A DNA stretch of 27,469 nucleotides from a virus: positions 1-27,469 of IMG/VR virus record IMGVR_UViG_3300014960_000003; one strand, given 5' to 3'. This document shows, one piece after another, positions 11,716 through 18,634 of the stretch (the stretch's first letter is position 1; the number at the start of each line of letters is the position of its first letter). The notes under the pieces are model-generated. The model worked only from the letters and a program-made list of their open reading frames with translations. It did not search any database and had not been told where the DNA came from. Both the position numbers and the translations under genes were made by a program.

Positions 11716-11925
11716 TCAGTAGAACCAGGATTCCTCGGCGGTCTGCACGTTGCCGGTGCCCGGCTGTATCTTCAGGGTCGTGCCGTTGGCATTCTGCTCG
11801 ACCCGCTGACCTGGGCCGGCCACCAGTTGAACCCGGCGCACCGCCTCAATCAGTTGGTTGATGGCTCGAGCATGGTCCGATTTCAGACCACGCTCCGACA
11901 GCTTCGCAGGCAGTTGGATCGGCAT
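11716..11925 (-). CDS. Small virion-associated protein (69 aa)
   Basis: MPIQLPAKLSERGLKSDHARAINQLIEAVRR... has a helical N-terminal half. It then has a short beta segment (GPGQRVEQNANGTTLKI), which resembles a pattern I have seen in small tail genes of other phages ('x-x-I-N-x-L-I-E-A-x-R ... G-x-G-x-x-x-x-x-x-x-G-T-T-L'). It ends AEESWFY. It sits six bases before the 932-aa gene and seven after the paralogue pair, so it is probably a small tail component or chaperone. No enzymatic motif. Confidence 0.6.
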   Translation of the reverse strand: MPIQLPAKLSERGLKSDHARAINQLIEAVRRVQLVAGPGQRVEQNANGTTLKIQPGTGNVQTAEESWFY

Positions 11926-11932
11926 GGCAGCA

Positions 11933-12289
11933 TCAGATCTCGCAGAACTGTGCGAAGATCTTCACCGGGCTGTTGATGGCCTTGACGTACATGGTCGCCT
12001 CGACCCGCGGGATGAGAATGAACTCACCAGGCGGGATGATGAAGCTGTAAGGGCTCGAAGGCCCGATGTAGCACCCGTTTAGCTGGTCCATGTTGTAGAT
12101 CAGCAGCTTGTAAGGCGTGGCCAGGTCAGCAGTCAGGTCCAGGGTCTCGTCGGAAGTGCCGACGTCCTGGGTCTGCTGGCCCATATCGCGGCCGGTCATG
12201 TTGACCGTCGCGGTCCACACATTCGGGTTGATTGAGGCCCCGCCCTTGGCGGCGTAGAGCCGGGCCGACATCTCGATCTCGTTAGCCAT
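11933..12289 (-). CDS. Virion structural protein, tandem paralogue 2 (118 aa)
   Basis: The protein starts MANEIEMSARLYAAKGGASI and ends FAQFCEI. It aligns along its whole length with the protein encoded just upstream (shared: M-A-x-E-I-x-M-x-A-R-L-Y-A, D-M-G-x-Q-T-Q, G-T-S, PYKLLI, LIP, FCEI), so the two arose by duplication. Its fold is predicted all-beta (PYSFIIPPGEFILIPRV), like small structural proteins often found behind tape measure genes. The leader AACAAACCACCCGCC before ATG lacks a Shine-Dalgarno. It is likely a tail decoration or distal tail protein; the precise role is unknown. Confidence 0.7.
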   Translation of the reverse strand: MANEIEMSARLYAAKGGASINPNVWTATVNMTGRDMGQQTQDVGTSDETLDLTADLATPYKLLIYNMDQLNGCYIGPSSPYSFIIPPGEFILIPRVEATMYVKAINSPVKIFAQFCEI

Positions 12290-12302
12290 GGCGGGTGGTT
12301 TG

Positions 12303-12677
12303 TTAGATCTCGCAGAAGGTCGCCTGGATCGTCACGTTCGAGGTGTTGGCGATCAGGTAAAGGTTGGTGTTGATGTACGGGATCAACATGGTCTCACCGG
12401 CAGGCAGACGCATGGTGCCGGCGCCAGCAGAGAAGCCCGATGTGAACGACAGCTCGACGTAGTTGGTCGAATCCAGGTTGGAGATCAGCAGCTTGTAGGG
12501 GCTGGTGACGTCGACAGGCACGTCGAGAACCTCCGAGGCCGAGGTGCCGATGAGCTGGGTCTGGCTGCCCATATCGGTGCCGACCATCGTGGCGGTTTTG
12601 GTGTAGGTGACCGACGGCAGGTAAGCGCCATTCTTGGACGCATAAAGCCGGGCCGTCATTTGGATCTCGTCTGCCAT
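12303..12677 (-). CDS. Virion structural protein, tandem paralogue 1 (124 aa)
   Basis: MADEIQMTARLYASKNGAYL... is an all-beta protein with TSPYKLLISNLDSTNYVELS and LPAGETMLIPYINTNLYLIA, ending TIQATFCEI. The 'NLD-S-T-N-Y-V-E ... L-P-A-G-E' pattern is common in small phage virion proteins that follow tail genes. It is the upstream copy of a tandem pair; the two differ most around residues 15-30 and 75-90, possibly surface loops. Its A/C-rich leader (CGCACCCACACAATCT before ATG) has no Shine-Dalgarno. Confidence 0.7.
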   Translation of the reverse strand: MADEIQMTARLYASKNGAYLPSVTYTKTATMVGTDMGSQTQLIGTSASEVLDVPVDVTSPYKLLISNLDSTNYVELSFTSGFSAGAGTMRLPAGETMLIPYINTNLYLIANTSNVTIQATFCEI

Positions 12678-12701
12678 AGATTGTGTGGGTGCGGGTTGTG
12701 G

Positions 12702-13526
12702 TTAGATGAAAGGATACACCAAGATGTCCCAAGGTGCGAAGGTCCAGGAAATCGTTTGTTCGACCTGGTTGGTCTTCACAATGAGATTCGTGGCATAGTT
12801 GGTTTGCCTCCACCCCCATGCCGTTCCTGGCGGCGTCATCATGGGATCAGTCGGAGGCGTCGGCAGCATATTCTGGATGCCGAAAAGGTTCCATGTCTGG
12901 ACGAAGGCGAACGGAGTGTAAACAGGCGGGATCGTCTGTGGCACCTGCGGAAGCCCTAGATTCCCGGAGAATGTAGCGTAACGAGTAAGCACATTCCGAG
13001 GCATCGAGAACGAATCCTGGCCTCGGTTCAACATCTGCCAGACCTTCTGCGCCACCGGGAAATTGCCGATGTTGCTCTCAGGAGGCGTGGGCAATGCCTC
13101 GCCATTCTTTACCGCGGTTTCGATCAGGAACTTGTAGAGGCTGATGTTCCCGGTCGCAGTCGCCTCAGCGATCACCGCAGGCAACGAGAACAACGAGACC
13201 TCGTTGTAATCAGTGCGGAACTCATAGCGGATGTCCGGGATCTCCTGGCCAGCAACGGGGGCAGGCGCCGATGCCAACGGTTCGCCAGGATCAATGGTCG
13301 TCCCGCTGAAAATGACCGTGGCCTCAGAATAAGGCCCTTCCTCGTTGATGGTGTATTTAGCGCCGACCCGGCTCCATTCAAGGCTGGCGATTCTCAGCGC
13401 ATCCTTGCTGCCACGGTAAACGAACGTCCACACCGGGCCAGTGTTGGCCCCGGAGTTGTCGAATCTCCGAGATACTTCGATGTACTCGAAGTTGTTGGGA
13501 TTCGGGATACCTTGGATCGTTGCCAT
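12702..13526 (-). CDS. Probable distal tail / baseplate protein (274 aa)
   Basis: The protein (MATIQGIPNPNNFEYIEVSR...) is beta-rich with no signal or membrane segment: RFDNSGANTGPVWTFVYRG, IRYEFRTDYNEVSLFSLP, and a C-terminal TISWTFAPWDILVYPFI. The central region (LPTPPESNIGNFPVAQKVWQ) is proline-rich. I do not recognise a family. Coming directly after the tape measure gene, it occupies the position of distal tail proteins that close the tail tube, which is inference from gene order. The start ATG follows GATCTGAACC, a leader type repeated before other late genes. Confidence 0.6.
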   Translation of the reverse strand: MATIQGIPNPNNFEYIEVSRRFDNSGANTGPVWTFVYRGSKDALRIASLEWSRVGAKYTINEEGPYSEATVIFSGTTIDPGEPLASAPAPVAGQEIPDIRYEFRTDYNEVSLFSLPAVIAEATATGNISLYKFLIETAVKNGEALPTPPESNIGNFPVAQKVWQMLNRGQDSFSMPRNVLTRYATFSGNLGLPQVPQTIPPVYTPFAFVQTWNLFGIQNMLPTPPTDPMMTPPGTAWGWRQTNYATNLIVKTNQVEQTISWTFAPWDILVYPFI

Positions 13527-13534
13527 GGTTCAGA

Positions 13535-14527
13535 TCATTCCATCGCCTGCACCGTGCGGCCAGTGTTGATGCGCACAGCCCGCATTTCTGCGGTTTGCGC
13601 CCTGCTTTGGTTGAGCAGTCCGGCAGCCCAGGTCGGCATCTGAGCGCTCAGAGCCGAGATGCTTTCCTTGTTCTTAAGGTCGATTCTCGAAAGCGTCCCG
13701 CGCACAACAGGCAGAGGCTCAAATCGGCGGTTGGCGTCTTCCGGCGATTGATAGGCTTCCTGAATCGCAGCCTTCAGCACAGAGCCACGACCGGTGAGCA
13801 TCTGGAAGATGCCTTTCATGCCGTCGTCCAGGCCTTCAGCGTCCTTTACAGCACGTTCTAGCGCATCTGCGAAGAAGTTCACAGAAGGCACAGCCTGCAC
13901 AAGCATCTGCCGCTTGATCTCGTCGATGCGGTCGGCCATTCGGCCAATGGCGTCGATCTGGTCCTTGGTGACCAGATTCAAAGGCCCTAGTTCGTTGATC
14001 TTGGAAATGGCGCCGGCAGCCTTGAATGCCTTCTCGCCAAGAAGCTCCATGATCGCCGCCTGAGTCTGTGCGCTTCTGCCAGCATTCTGATGGGCCTGCC
14101 CCATCCTGTTGATCAGGTCGATGTTCGAGATGCTCCGGTCGTTAAGCTCGGCCACCGAGATGCCGAGGGCTGCGAAATATTCGCGGGCCTTTCCGCCTTC
14201 CTCGACGGCCTTCAATCGCTCCTGGGATACCTTGGTAATAGACTTCGCCATGGTCTCGAATGAGACCCCTGTCTGGCTGGCAAGCACCTGCAGCTTCTGC
14301 ACGTCATCGGTGCTGATGTTGAGCTGCTCCGACAAGTCGCCGATGGCATCGGTGGTCTCGATGACCTTCGAGACGAAGCTCGTCACCGCTGCCACAGACA
14401 AGGCGGCGCCTAACTGGGCGCCAACGCTGCCCCGGAACTTGTCGGTTAGGCTTGTGGCCCGCTTAAGGCCTGATTCGTATGCGGTGCCATCCAGGCCCAG
14501 CTTGGCAATGAGTGAGAAGATAGCCAT
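13535..14527 (-). CDS. Tape measure protein (short, 330 aa)
   Basis: The N-terminus (MAIFSLIAKLGLDGTAYESG, LKRATSLTDKFRGSVGAQLG) matches the opening of phage tape measure proteins, including the Ala/Val-rich hydrophobic stretch at about 38-55. ETTDAIGDLSEQLNISTDDV and QKLQVLASQTGVSFETMAKS resemble the conserved TP901-type tape-measure region with its N-I-S-T-x-D-V-Q-x-L motif. The rest is helical. At 330 residues and about 0.15 nm per residue, it would specify a tail of roughly 50 nm, so the virion should have a short siphovirus tail. A plausible Shine-Dalgarno (AAGGA) lies ahead of the ATG. The preceding gene is the likely tail chaperone. Confidence 0.85.
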   Translation of the reverse strand: MAIFSLIAKLGLDGTAYESGLKRATSLTDKFRGSVGAQLGAALSVAAVTSFVSKVIETTDAIGDLSEQLNISTDDVQKLQVLASQTGVSFETMAKSITKVSQERLKAVEEGGKAREYFAALGISVAELNDRSISNIDLINRMGQAHQNAGRSAQTQAAIMELLGEKAFKAAGAISKINELGPLNLVTKDQIDAIGRMADRIDEIKRQMLVQAVPSVNFFADALERAVKDAEGLDDGMKGIFQMLTGRGSVLKAAIQEAYQSPEDANRRFEPLPVVRGTLSRIDLKNKESISALSAQMPTWAAGLLNQSRAQTAEMRAVRINTGRTVQAME

Positions 14528-14531
14528 TGGT

Positions 14532-15101
14532 TCAGTTCCTTAGACCGACGTGCTGTTCCTGCGCATATCTCCAGAGCGCTTCCTGCTTGTCAGACCACAG
14601 CTCTACATCGCCTCGAAGCTCGGCATTGGTAAGGTAAAACCGTTCCGCATCGACCACCGGCATATTGATCACAGTCGACTCGTCGAATCCGATGGAAACC
14701 AGGCCAACCAGAATGCGTTCAGGCCACGGCATCGTCGGGCTCTTCAGCTTAGACCCTGGCTTTTGAAGGATTTCCGGGCAGTCAGACTGTGCCTCAATCC
14801 ATGATTTCAGCTTCTCGCATTCTGCCAGCAGATTGGCTTTTTTAACTCTGGACCGCATCAACCACAATGGGAACCACCCGAGTCTCGATCCCATCGTTTT
14901 GACAGATTCAATGGCGGACTGGCTGCAGACAATGACAGCTTCGACAAGTGAGTGAGCGTCTGCATGGCCCCCAACGATGAACGGCGAACCCATCCTGTGC
15001 AGCAGAATGGCGTGCCCGACGGTGAACGCCTCCATGCGGAGACCAAGCACCGTCGGCGCAGGCATTACTGTTGCCTTTAGGATGTCGGCCAGGCCGGTCA
15101 C
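14532..15101 (-). CDS. Probable tail assembly chaperone (189 aa)
   Basis: The gene begins at a GTG overlapping the tail tube stop (GTGA; VTGLADILKATVMPAPTVLG). It lies between tail tube and tape measure genes, the standard place for tail assembly chaperones that wrap the tape measure protein. Residues about 12-75 (RMEAFTVGHAILLHRMGSPF, ADAHSLVEAVIVCSQSAIES) and the end (DVELWSDKQEALWRYAQEQH) are helical, and SIGFDESTVINMPVVDAERF recalls the catalytic-free middle of such proteins. I saw no second overlapping frame that would give the frameshifted long form typical of many siphophages. The role is inferred from order and composition. Confidence 0.6.
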   Translation of the reverse strand: MTGLADILKATVMPAPTVLGLRMEAFTVGHAILLHRMGSPFIVGGHADAHSLVEAVIVCSQSAIESVKTMGSRLGWFPLWLMRSRVKKANLLAECEKLKSWIEAQSDCPEILQKPGSKLKSPTMPWPERILVGLVSIGFDESTVINMPVVDAERFYLTNAELRGDVELWSDKQEALWRYAQEQHVGLRN

Positions 15102-15574
15102 AGGTTGGTCGCGGCGCCCGAGGCGGTCAGGTTGGTGTAGCGCTTCAGCGTGATGGTTCCGGTGGCCTTTCCGGTCTGGGTCGTCTTGATAGATCCGCCG
15201 CCAGCATAGATCCAACGGTTTCCGGTCGCAGCATTGATAGCATCAGCATAGCCACCGATCTCGATCACCGGGGCTCCAGTGATGACACAGGTGCCATTGA
15301 CGTCGGGAAGGCTGGCGGCCAGGAGAGCGTTTGCGGTAGAAGCGCCAGACGGTATGAAGTTGACCGTGAGCGTCAGCCGGTTGTTGTAGCCGATGTGTCC
15401 GACAACCTCACCGGAGGAGTTGCGAACCTCCTCGGTGTCCGCCTCATGCGTGATGTCGTAAGACTCGATGTCTGGCGAGACGTAGCCGGTGACAATGAGA
15501 GCGCCCGCGGCATCATAAAGCGCCAGCGAGGCCGGTGATCCAAAAACGTATTTTGTGCCCTGAGTGTTAGCCAT
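15098..15574 (-). CDS. Major tail tube protein
   Basis: This 158-aa protein (MANTQGTKYVFGSPASLALY...) is all-beta and matches the pattern of short tail tube proteins: VSPDIESYDITHEADTEEVR and NSSGEVVGHIGYNNRLTLTV, with the frequently seen E-x-x-x-S-G-E/E-V region. It then has a C-terminal strand set (KTTQTGKATGTITLKRYTNL). The gene order (connector genes, tail terminator, this gene, chaperone, tape measure) supports the assignment. A/C-rich leader (CACATAACCACCCATCATC before ATG) without Shine-Dalgarno, as in the other strongly expressed late genes. Confidence 0.75.
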   Translation of the reverse strand: MANTQGTKYVFGSPASLALYDAAGALIVTGYVSPDIESYDITHEADTEEVRNSSGEVVGHIGYNNRLTLTVNFIPSGASTANALLAASLPDVNGTCVITGAPVIEIGGYADAINAATGNRWIYAGGGSIKTTQTGKATGTITLKRYTNLTASGAATNL

Positions 15575-15586
15575 GATGATGGGTGG

Positions 15587-16069
15587 TTATGTGGTTGCCG
15601 AACAGTAAAGCGTGAATGTCCTGGTGAACGTCCTGGACCTATTGGAAATAGATGATGCCCCGAAATCAAGGGGGGCTGCAAATTGAGCTGTAAATGGCCC
15701 GCTGGCATCGTTTGTTGCTGCATCCAGGGCGGAGGCCCCGGTCTGGTCGAAGAGCGGCAGGATTCGATTGTCGAGCACCTGCACGGTGGTCAGCACATCA
15801 TCCTCGTCGGTGTCGTCGGCCGATAGCTGCAGCTCAACATCGATCTCGACCTCACAGGTCAGATCGGTGCGCTGCACCGGCCTGGCCGAATTGCTCGAGA
15901 CAACCAGCCGAGGGAAGTTTGGCATGGTGTCCTGCTCGTCCGGGTCGTCGTAGAGGCCGCGGCTGTAGGACGTCAGGCACGTCGGCGTGCCGGCGCCTGA
16001 GGCAGACCAATCGGCGGCTGCCAGGTAATCGGCGACAGCCTTCTCGGCTCTAAGGGCGACGGCGTTCAT
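15587..16069 (-). CDS. Tail terminator-like protein (160 aa)
   Basis: MNAVALRAEKAVADYLAAAD starts in an ATGA overlap with the upstream morphogenesis gene. The helical N-terminus is followed by beta strands (NFPRLVVSSNSARPVQRTDL, CEVEIDVELQLSADDTDEDD, RTFTRTFTLYCSATT). This alpha/beta order and the position just before the tail tube gene are typical of tail terminator or completion proteins that cap the tail tube at the head side. The sequence itself is too diverged to name a family. No motif argues for another role. Confidence 0.55.
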   Translation of the reverse strand: MNAVALRAEKAVADYLAAADWSASGAGTPTCLTSYSRGLYDDPDEQDTMPNFPRLVVSSNSARPVQRTDLTCEVEIDVELQLSADDTDEDDVLTTVQVLDNRILPLFDQTGASALDAATNDASGPFTAQFAAPLDFGASSISNRSRTFTRTFTLYCSATT

Positions 16070-16863
16070 TTGATGTCGATCCCGTTGTCCTCCAGCACCT
16101 TGCCGTTGGCAAGCATCGCCTCGGTCATGTGGTTGGTCAGCTCGACTAGCTCGTCATCGAGCGCCTTCTGCATCGCCGGGTTGTAGATACCGGCCACCCG
16201 GTTGTACTGGTTGTCCGCGATGCCGGTGCGCATCGAGACGAAGGCGGTCGGATTCCAACCTGGGACAGCCTGGACGCCGTGCGCCTTGGTTCCCTTGTGC
16301 ACCGCCACGTTCTCTTCTGGCAGCCCGTATTGATTCGCCAAGGCCACCAGGGCGGCGTTTGTCTTCTTCGGCGCCTTGTAGCCTGCAGGCTTCGACAATG
16401 GCTTCCATTTCGGGCTTTGAAACTGAGTGAAGCCACGGTTGTAAATGCGGATAGCCTTGACCACCGCGGAGCGCAGGTAGCCGACCGAGGCAATGCTCTT
16501 ACGCATCAGCGACCTGGCTGCTTCCTTCATTTCCTCGCCATAAAGGCCGCGGCGCCCGGCCTTGGCTTCACGGGCCTGTGCGATCAGGTGCACCCGGCGA
16601 AGCAGGCGGGATCGGCCGATGCGCTTTCCGGTCTTCTTGCTCTTCCGGTTCACGTCGCCTAGAGGCTGGCCGAGGTAGTCGGCGATGCGGCGCCGTTCAG
16701 TAGACGGGCTCTTAGGCGGAACCAGGACAAACAGGCGGACCAGCAGATAGAAGAACCTGGCATTTACCGCCTTGTGCAGGTCCCGCTTGGTGGTCAGCAG
16801 GTATTGCTTCAGCGCGGCGTCAAACCGGCTGGTGTCGACATCCATGTAGACGGCCGGCCTCAT
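16066..16863 (-). CDS. Head-tail morphogenesis protein (265 aa, HK97 gp10-like position)
   Basis: The start is ATG overlapping the connector stop (MRPAVYMDVDTSRFDAALKQ). The N-terminal 45 residues (YLLTTKRDLHKAVNARFFYL) resemble the first helices of HK97 gp10-type connector/completion proteins. The middle is very basic (RKSKKTGKRIGRSRLLRRVH, KWKPLSKPAGYKAPKKT) and longer than in typical family members (about 120-150 aa). The C-terminal section (SMRTGIADNQYNRVAGIYNP) returns to the expected fold. The basic insert may contact DNA or packed capsid; that is inference. Translation is coupled on both sides by four-base overlaps. Confidence 0.55.
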   Translation of the reverse strand: MRPAVYMDVDTSRFDAALKQYLLTTKRDLHKAVNARFFYLLVRLFVLVPPKSPSTERRRIADYLGQPLGDVNRKSKKTGKRIGRSRLLRRVHLIAQAREAKAGRRGLYGEEMKEAARSLMRKSIASVGYLRSAVVKAIRIYNRGFTQFQSPKWKPLSKPAGYKAPKKTNAALVALANQYGLPEENVAVHKGTKAHGVQAVPGWNPTAFVSMRTGIADNQYNRVAGIYNPAMQKALDDELVELTNHMTEAMLANGKVLEDNGIDIK

Positions 16864-17315
16864 TTGGTCTTGGCCCCCAGTTCCAGGCTGTAGTAGGCGC
16901 CAGAGGCATCCACTCGGCATGACAGGATACGGAGCGTGCGCCCCTGGTAGACCAGCGTGCGCCCGACCACCGGCCTGGGCTTGCAGAAGGTCAATGCGAT
17001 GCGGTCGGTATTCTCCAGAAGAACGAATCCGGTGTCCTCCCGCTGCAGCCTCGAGAAGGTCGTGCCCTGGTCCAGGGTGTACAACGTGGTATCCATCGAG
17101 ACCAGCGTGCTGTCGCAGGTCTTCCAATCCGAGAACTTGACAAGGATTCTCGAGGTCACGTTGTCCTGGAAGCCACCAGGCACCGGGGTGTTGCTGTCGG
17201 TGACAGCGGCCGGGATGCACCTGATCGACGAGCCTTCCCAGATAAACATCGGCGACCCCAGCATCTGCTGGAGCACCGTCATGCCCTGCTGGAGACTGGA
17301 ACCGATGGTGGTCAC
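16860..17315 (-). CDS. Head-tail connector protein (151 aa)
   Basis: Starting at GTG in a GTGA overlap (VTTIGSSLQQGMTVLQQMLG), the protein follows a pattern common in head-tail joining proteins. That pattern is a helical start, FIWEGSSIRCIPAAVTDSNT, GGFQDNVTSRILVKFSDW, and near the end PVVGRTLVYQGRTLRILSCR followed by DASGAYYSLEL. The family is otherwise about 110 residues. Here the extra middle (residues about 80-110, TLYTLDQGTTFSRLQREDTG then FVLLENTDRIAL) resembles a phrase in the 78-aa protein at 19873-20109. No clear Shine-Dalgarno, so translation probably depends on coupling to the fibre-like gene before it. Confidence 0.65.
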   Translation of the reverse strand: MTTIGSSLQQGMTVLQQMLGSPMFIWEGSSIRCIPAAVTDSNTPVPGGFQDNVTSRILVKFSDWKTCDSTLVSMDTTLYTLDQGTTFSRLQREDTGFVLLENTDRIALTFCKPRPVVGRTLVYQGRTLRILSCRVDASGAYYSLELGAKTK

Positions 17316-17824
17316 GGTGTCGGGGTCGTGAAGAAGATTCCGGTGACGATCAACCTCGAGGTTGCGTTGACGTGCGGCGTGAGCTGCAAAGCATCGCCGT
17401 TCTCGTAGTGGGTAAGCTGGGCGTAATTGGTGCCTGCCGGGATGTAGGCCTGGATGTCGGTCTTGGCAGCCGATGCAAGATTGTCTGCCCAGAACTCGAC
17501 CGACCCGGAATAGGTCGACGTAAATGGCAGACTGAGGCGGAGATCGCCACTAGCGGTACCGCTCGCATCGGTCACCGTCAGATCGACCGTGAACCAGCGC
17601 AGATTCCATATCTGTGTGTAGCGGGCGGTGTTGACTGTCGTGGTGAACGTCCTGCCACCACCGGAATCAGTCAGCGTAGGCACATAGGCCGTCGCCGAGT
17701 TAAGCGCCGAGATGCTGGTGTAAAGCTCGGTGAAGTTGTCGTTGATCTTCTGCCCGGCGCCCCGGAGCGTGTCCCCGGTGTTGTCGTTGGCGATGGTGCC
17801 GATGTTGATGGTTTGTTGGGCCAT
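17312..17824 (-). CDS. Tail fibre-like appendage protein (170 aa)
   Basis: Its N-terminus, INIGTIANDNTGDTLRGAGQ followed by KINDNFTELY, is the well-known phage fibre repeat ('N-D-x-T-G-D-x-L-R-x-A-x-x-K-I-N-x-N-F-x-E-L-Y'), usually found where fibres attach or trimerise. The rest is beta-rich (AKTDIQAYIPAGTNYAQLTH, GDALQLTPHVNATSRLIVTG), as in carbohydrate-binding fibre tips. It is short for a fibre, so it may be a stand-alone head or tail decoration. It is translationally joined to the connector gene downstream and lies just after the lysis-like cluster. Confidence 0.75.
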   Translation of the reverse strand: MAQQTINIGTIANDNTGDTLRGAGQKINDNFTELYTSISALNSATAYVPTLTDSGGGRTFTTTVNTARYTQIWNLRWFTVDLTVTDASGTASGDLRLSLPFTSTYSGSVEFWADNLASAAKTDIQAYIPAGTNYAQLTHYENGDALQLTPHVNATSRLIVTGIFFTTPTP

Positions 17825-17827
17825 GAT

Positions 17828-18055
17828 TCAGTTCTTAGGCAGGACGTACCAGCCGGAGGGCAGCGTCACTGTGGACGGCCCCACCAGCTTCTTGTTGGCG
17901 TCGAAAGCATAGACGCTGGCACGCACAGGCTTGGCCAGCATCACAGGGTCACCTGAAGGGACCAGGACCACCTTCGTCTGGCAGCCCAGGAAGGTCGGCA
18001 ATACGGCCAGCCAGATCATCCTTGAGAGGCTTCGGTGCTTGGCCGTGTTGTACAT
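17828..18055 (-). CDS. Small lipoprotein, o-spanin-like candidate (75 aa)
   Basis: From the ATG at MYNTAKHRSLSRMIWLAVLP the protein has a basic start, a hydrophobic run and PTFLGC with Cys25, an acceptable lipobox. After cleavage a short mature part remains (QTKVVLVPSGDPVMLAKPVR, ASVYAFDANKKLVGPSTVTL, PSGWYVLPKN). About half the gene lies inside the 56-aa gene in another frame, the classic nesting of Rz1-type outer-membrane spanins in Rz. The mature domain is beta-like, and I recognise the 'VPSGDPV-x-L-A' pattern only from other uncharacterised phage lipoproteins. The start is uncertain: an ATG at MIWLAV is also possible. If the spanin assignment is right, the host is Gram-negative. Confidence 0.6.
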   Translation of the reverse strand: MYNTAKHRSLSRMIWLAVLPTFLGCQTKVVLVPSGDPVMLAKPVRASVYAFDANKKLVGPSTVTLPSGWYVLPKN

Positions 18056-18119
18056 CGGTGGGAGGTGTCTTGCGGATCCAGTCAAGGAACGCCAGGACGA
18101 TCTGGTAGATCCAGTTCAC
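17949..18119 (-). CDS. Short gene (56 aa) overlapping the lipoprotein
   Basis: I found this by hand translation. It begins at GTG overlapping the TGA of the upstream membrane protein gene (GTGA) and reads VNWIYQIVLAFLDWIRKTPP, then DVQHGQAPKPLKDDLAGRIA, ending DLPGLPDEGGPGPFR. The hydrophobic N-terminus (about 13 residues) is too short for a firm membrane span but could be an amphipathic anchor. Small phage proteins with the 'W-x-x-x-L-x-x-F-x-x-W-I-R ... D-L-x-x-R-I-x-x-L-P-G-L' pattern occur next to such lipoproteins. The start of the lipoprotein gene lies within it in another frame, so the pair mimics the Rz/Rz1 layout. Confidence 0.55.
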   Translation of the reverse strand: MNWIYQIVLAFLDWIRKTPPTDVQHGQAPKPLKDDLAGRIADLPGLPDEGGPGPFR

Positions 18120-18298
18120 TCCGGCTTCTTGTCCGCATCCTTGGCCCAGATCAAGCCGATACCGGCGCTGACCGCGGCGATGGTGGCGGTGATGTCGACA
18201 GTGGTCGCAGGGTCGCCGTCGAAGGCAGCCTTCAGGGCGCCGCCGATAGCGATCATGACAGCTCCGACTCCGGCCAGTGTGGTCTTGGTGTTCTTCAT
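18116..18298 (-). CDS. Two-span membrane protein, holin candidate (60 aa)
   Basis: MKNTKTTLAGVGAVMIAIGG starts with ATG overlapping the upstream TGA (ATGA). Two hydrophobic segments lie at about 8-25 (LAGVGAVMIAIGGALKAAF) and 35-52 (VDITATIAAVSAGIGLIWA), separated by FDGDPATT; the tail KDADKKPE is charged. Small size, two spans, basic N-terminus and charged C-terminus fit class II holins. Similar small membrane proteins ('GDPATTVD ... AAVSAGIGLI-x-AKDADK') occur in many phages without proof of holin activity. The neighbours, another small membrane protein and an overlapping lipoprotein pair, strengthen the lysis reading. The muralytic enzyme is not next to it. Confidence 0.6.
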   Translation of the reverse strand: MKNTKTTLAGVGAVMIAIGGALKAAFDGDPATTVDITATIAAVSAGIGLIWAKDADKKPE

Positions 18299-18468
18299 TT
18301 CTTCAGGGCTTTGTAGAGTGCGACACAGGCAGCGATGAAACCAACCACGGCGGTCACAAACCGCAGCCACTCAGTGAGCTGGGGCAGCAACGAGATCACC
18401 GTCGCTGCGCTTGCGGTGGCCAGGGAAACTCCGAGGCCATGACTGCCGCCGTGGTTGGTCGCGTCCAT
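18295..18468 (-). CDS. Second small membrane protein (57 aa)
   Basis: I found this by hand translation: MDATNHGGSHGLGVSLATAS followed by AATVISLLPQLTEWLRFVTA and VVGFIAACVALYKALKK. Two hydrophobic stretches, about 12-28 and 37-52, are separated by a short amphipathic link with PQLTEWLR, and the end is basic. Its ATG follows immediately on the TAA of the previous gene and its stop overlaps the next start. It could be a holin, an antiholin partner of the next gene, or a connector membrane protein. The family is not recognised. Confidence 0.6.
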   Translation of the reverse strand: MDATNHGGSHGLGVSLATASAATVISLLPQLTEWLRFVTAVVGFIAACVALYKALKK

Positions 18469-18633
18469 TTACTCGGATGCTTTGGGTGTTTGTGATTTGA
18501 TGACCGCGGCCTCGATGATGTCGTAGAGCGGAAGGCCGAGCTTCATGTTGTGGACGTTGGTGGCCTTCATGGCGATTTCAACGAGCTGGGCGAGCTGCTG
18601 GGCCTGCTGGAACGTGAATTCAATCGTAACCAT
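18469..18633 (-). CDS. Small helical protein (54 aa)
   Basis: MVTIEFTFQQAQQLAQLVEI starts one base after the stop of the upstream gene. A short strand (TIEFTF) leads into two helices (QQLAQLVEIAMKATNVHNMK, PLYDIIEAAVIKSQTPKASE). This strand-helix-helix pattern ('x-I-x-L-T-x-x-E-A-Q-x-L-x-x-L-V-x-x-A-x-K') is seen in small phage proteins near virion genes; its function is unknown. It ends next to the ATG of the membrane protein gene. Confidence 0.6.
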   Translation of the reverse strand: MVTIEFTFQQAQQLAQLVEIAMKATNVHNMKLGLPLYDIIEAAVIKSQTPKASE

Positions 18634-18634
18634 A

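Noticed and set aside
16864-17220. Longer N-terminal extension of the 265-aa morphogenesis gene
   Set aside because: It would read through the connector gene out of phase; ATGA overlap at 16863 is the consistent start.
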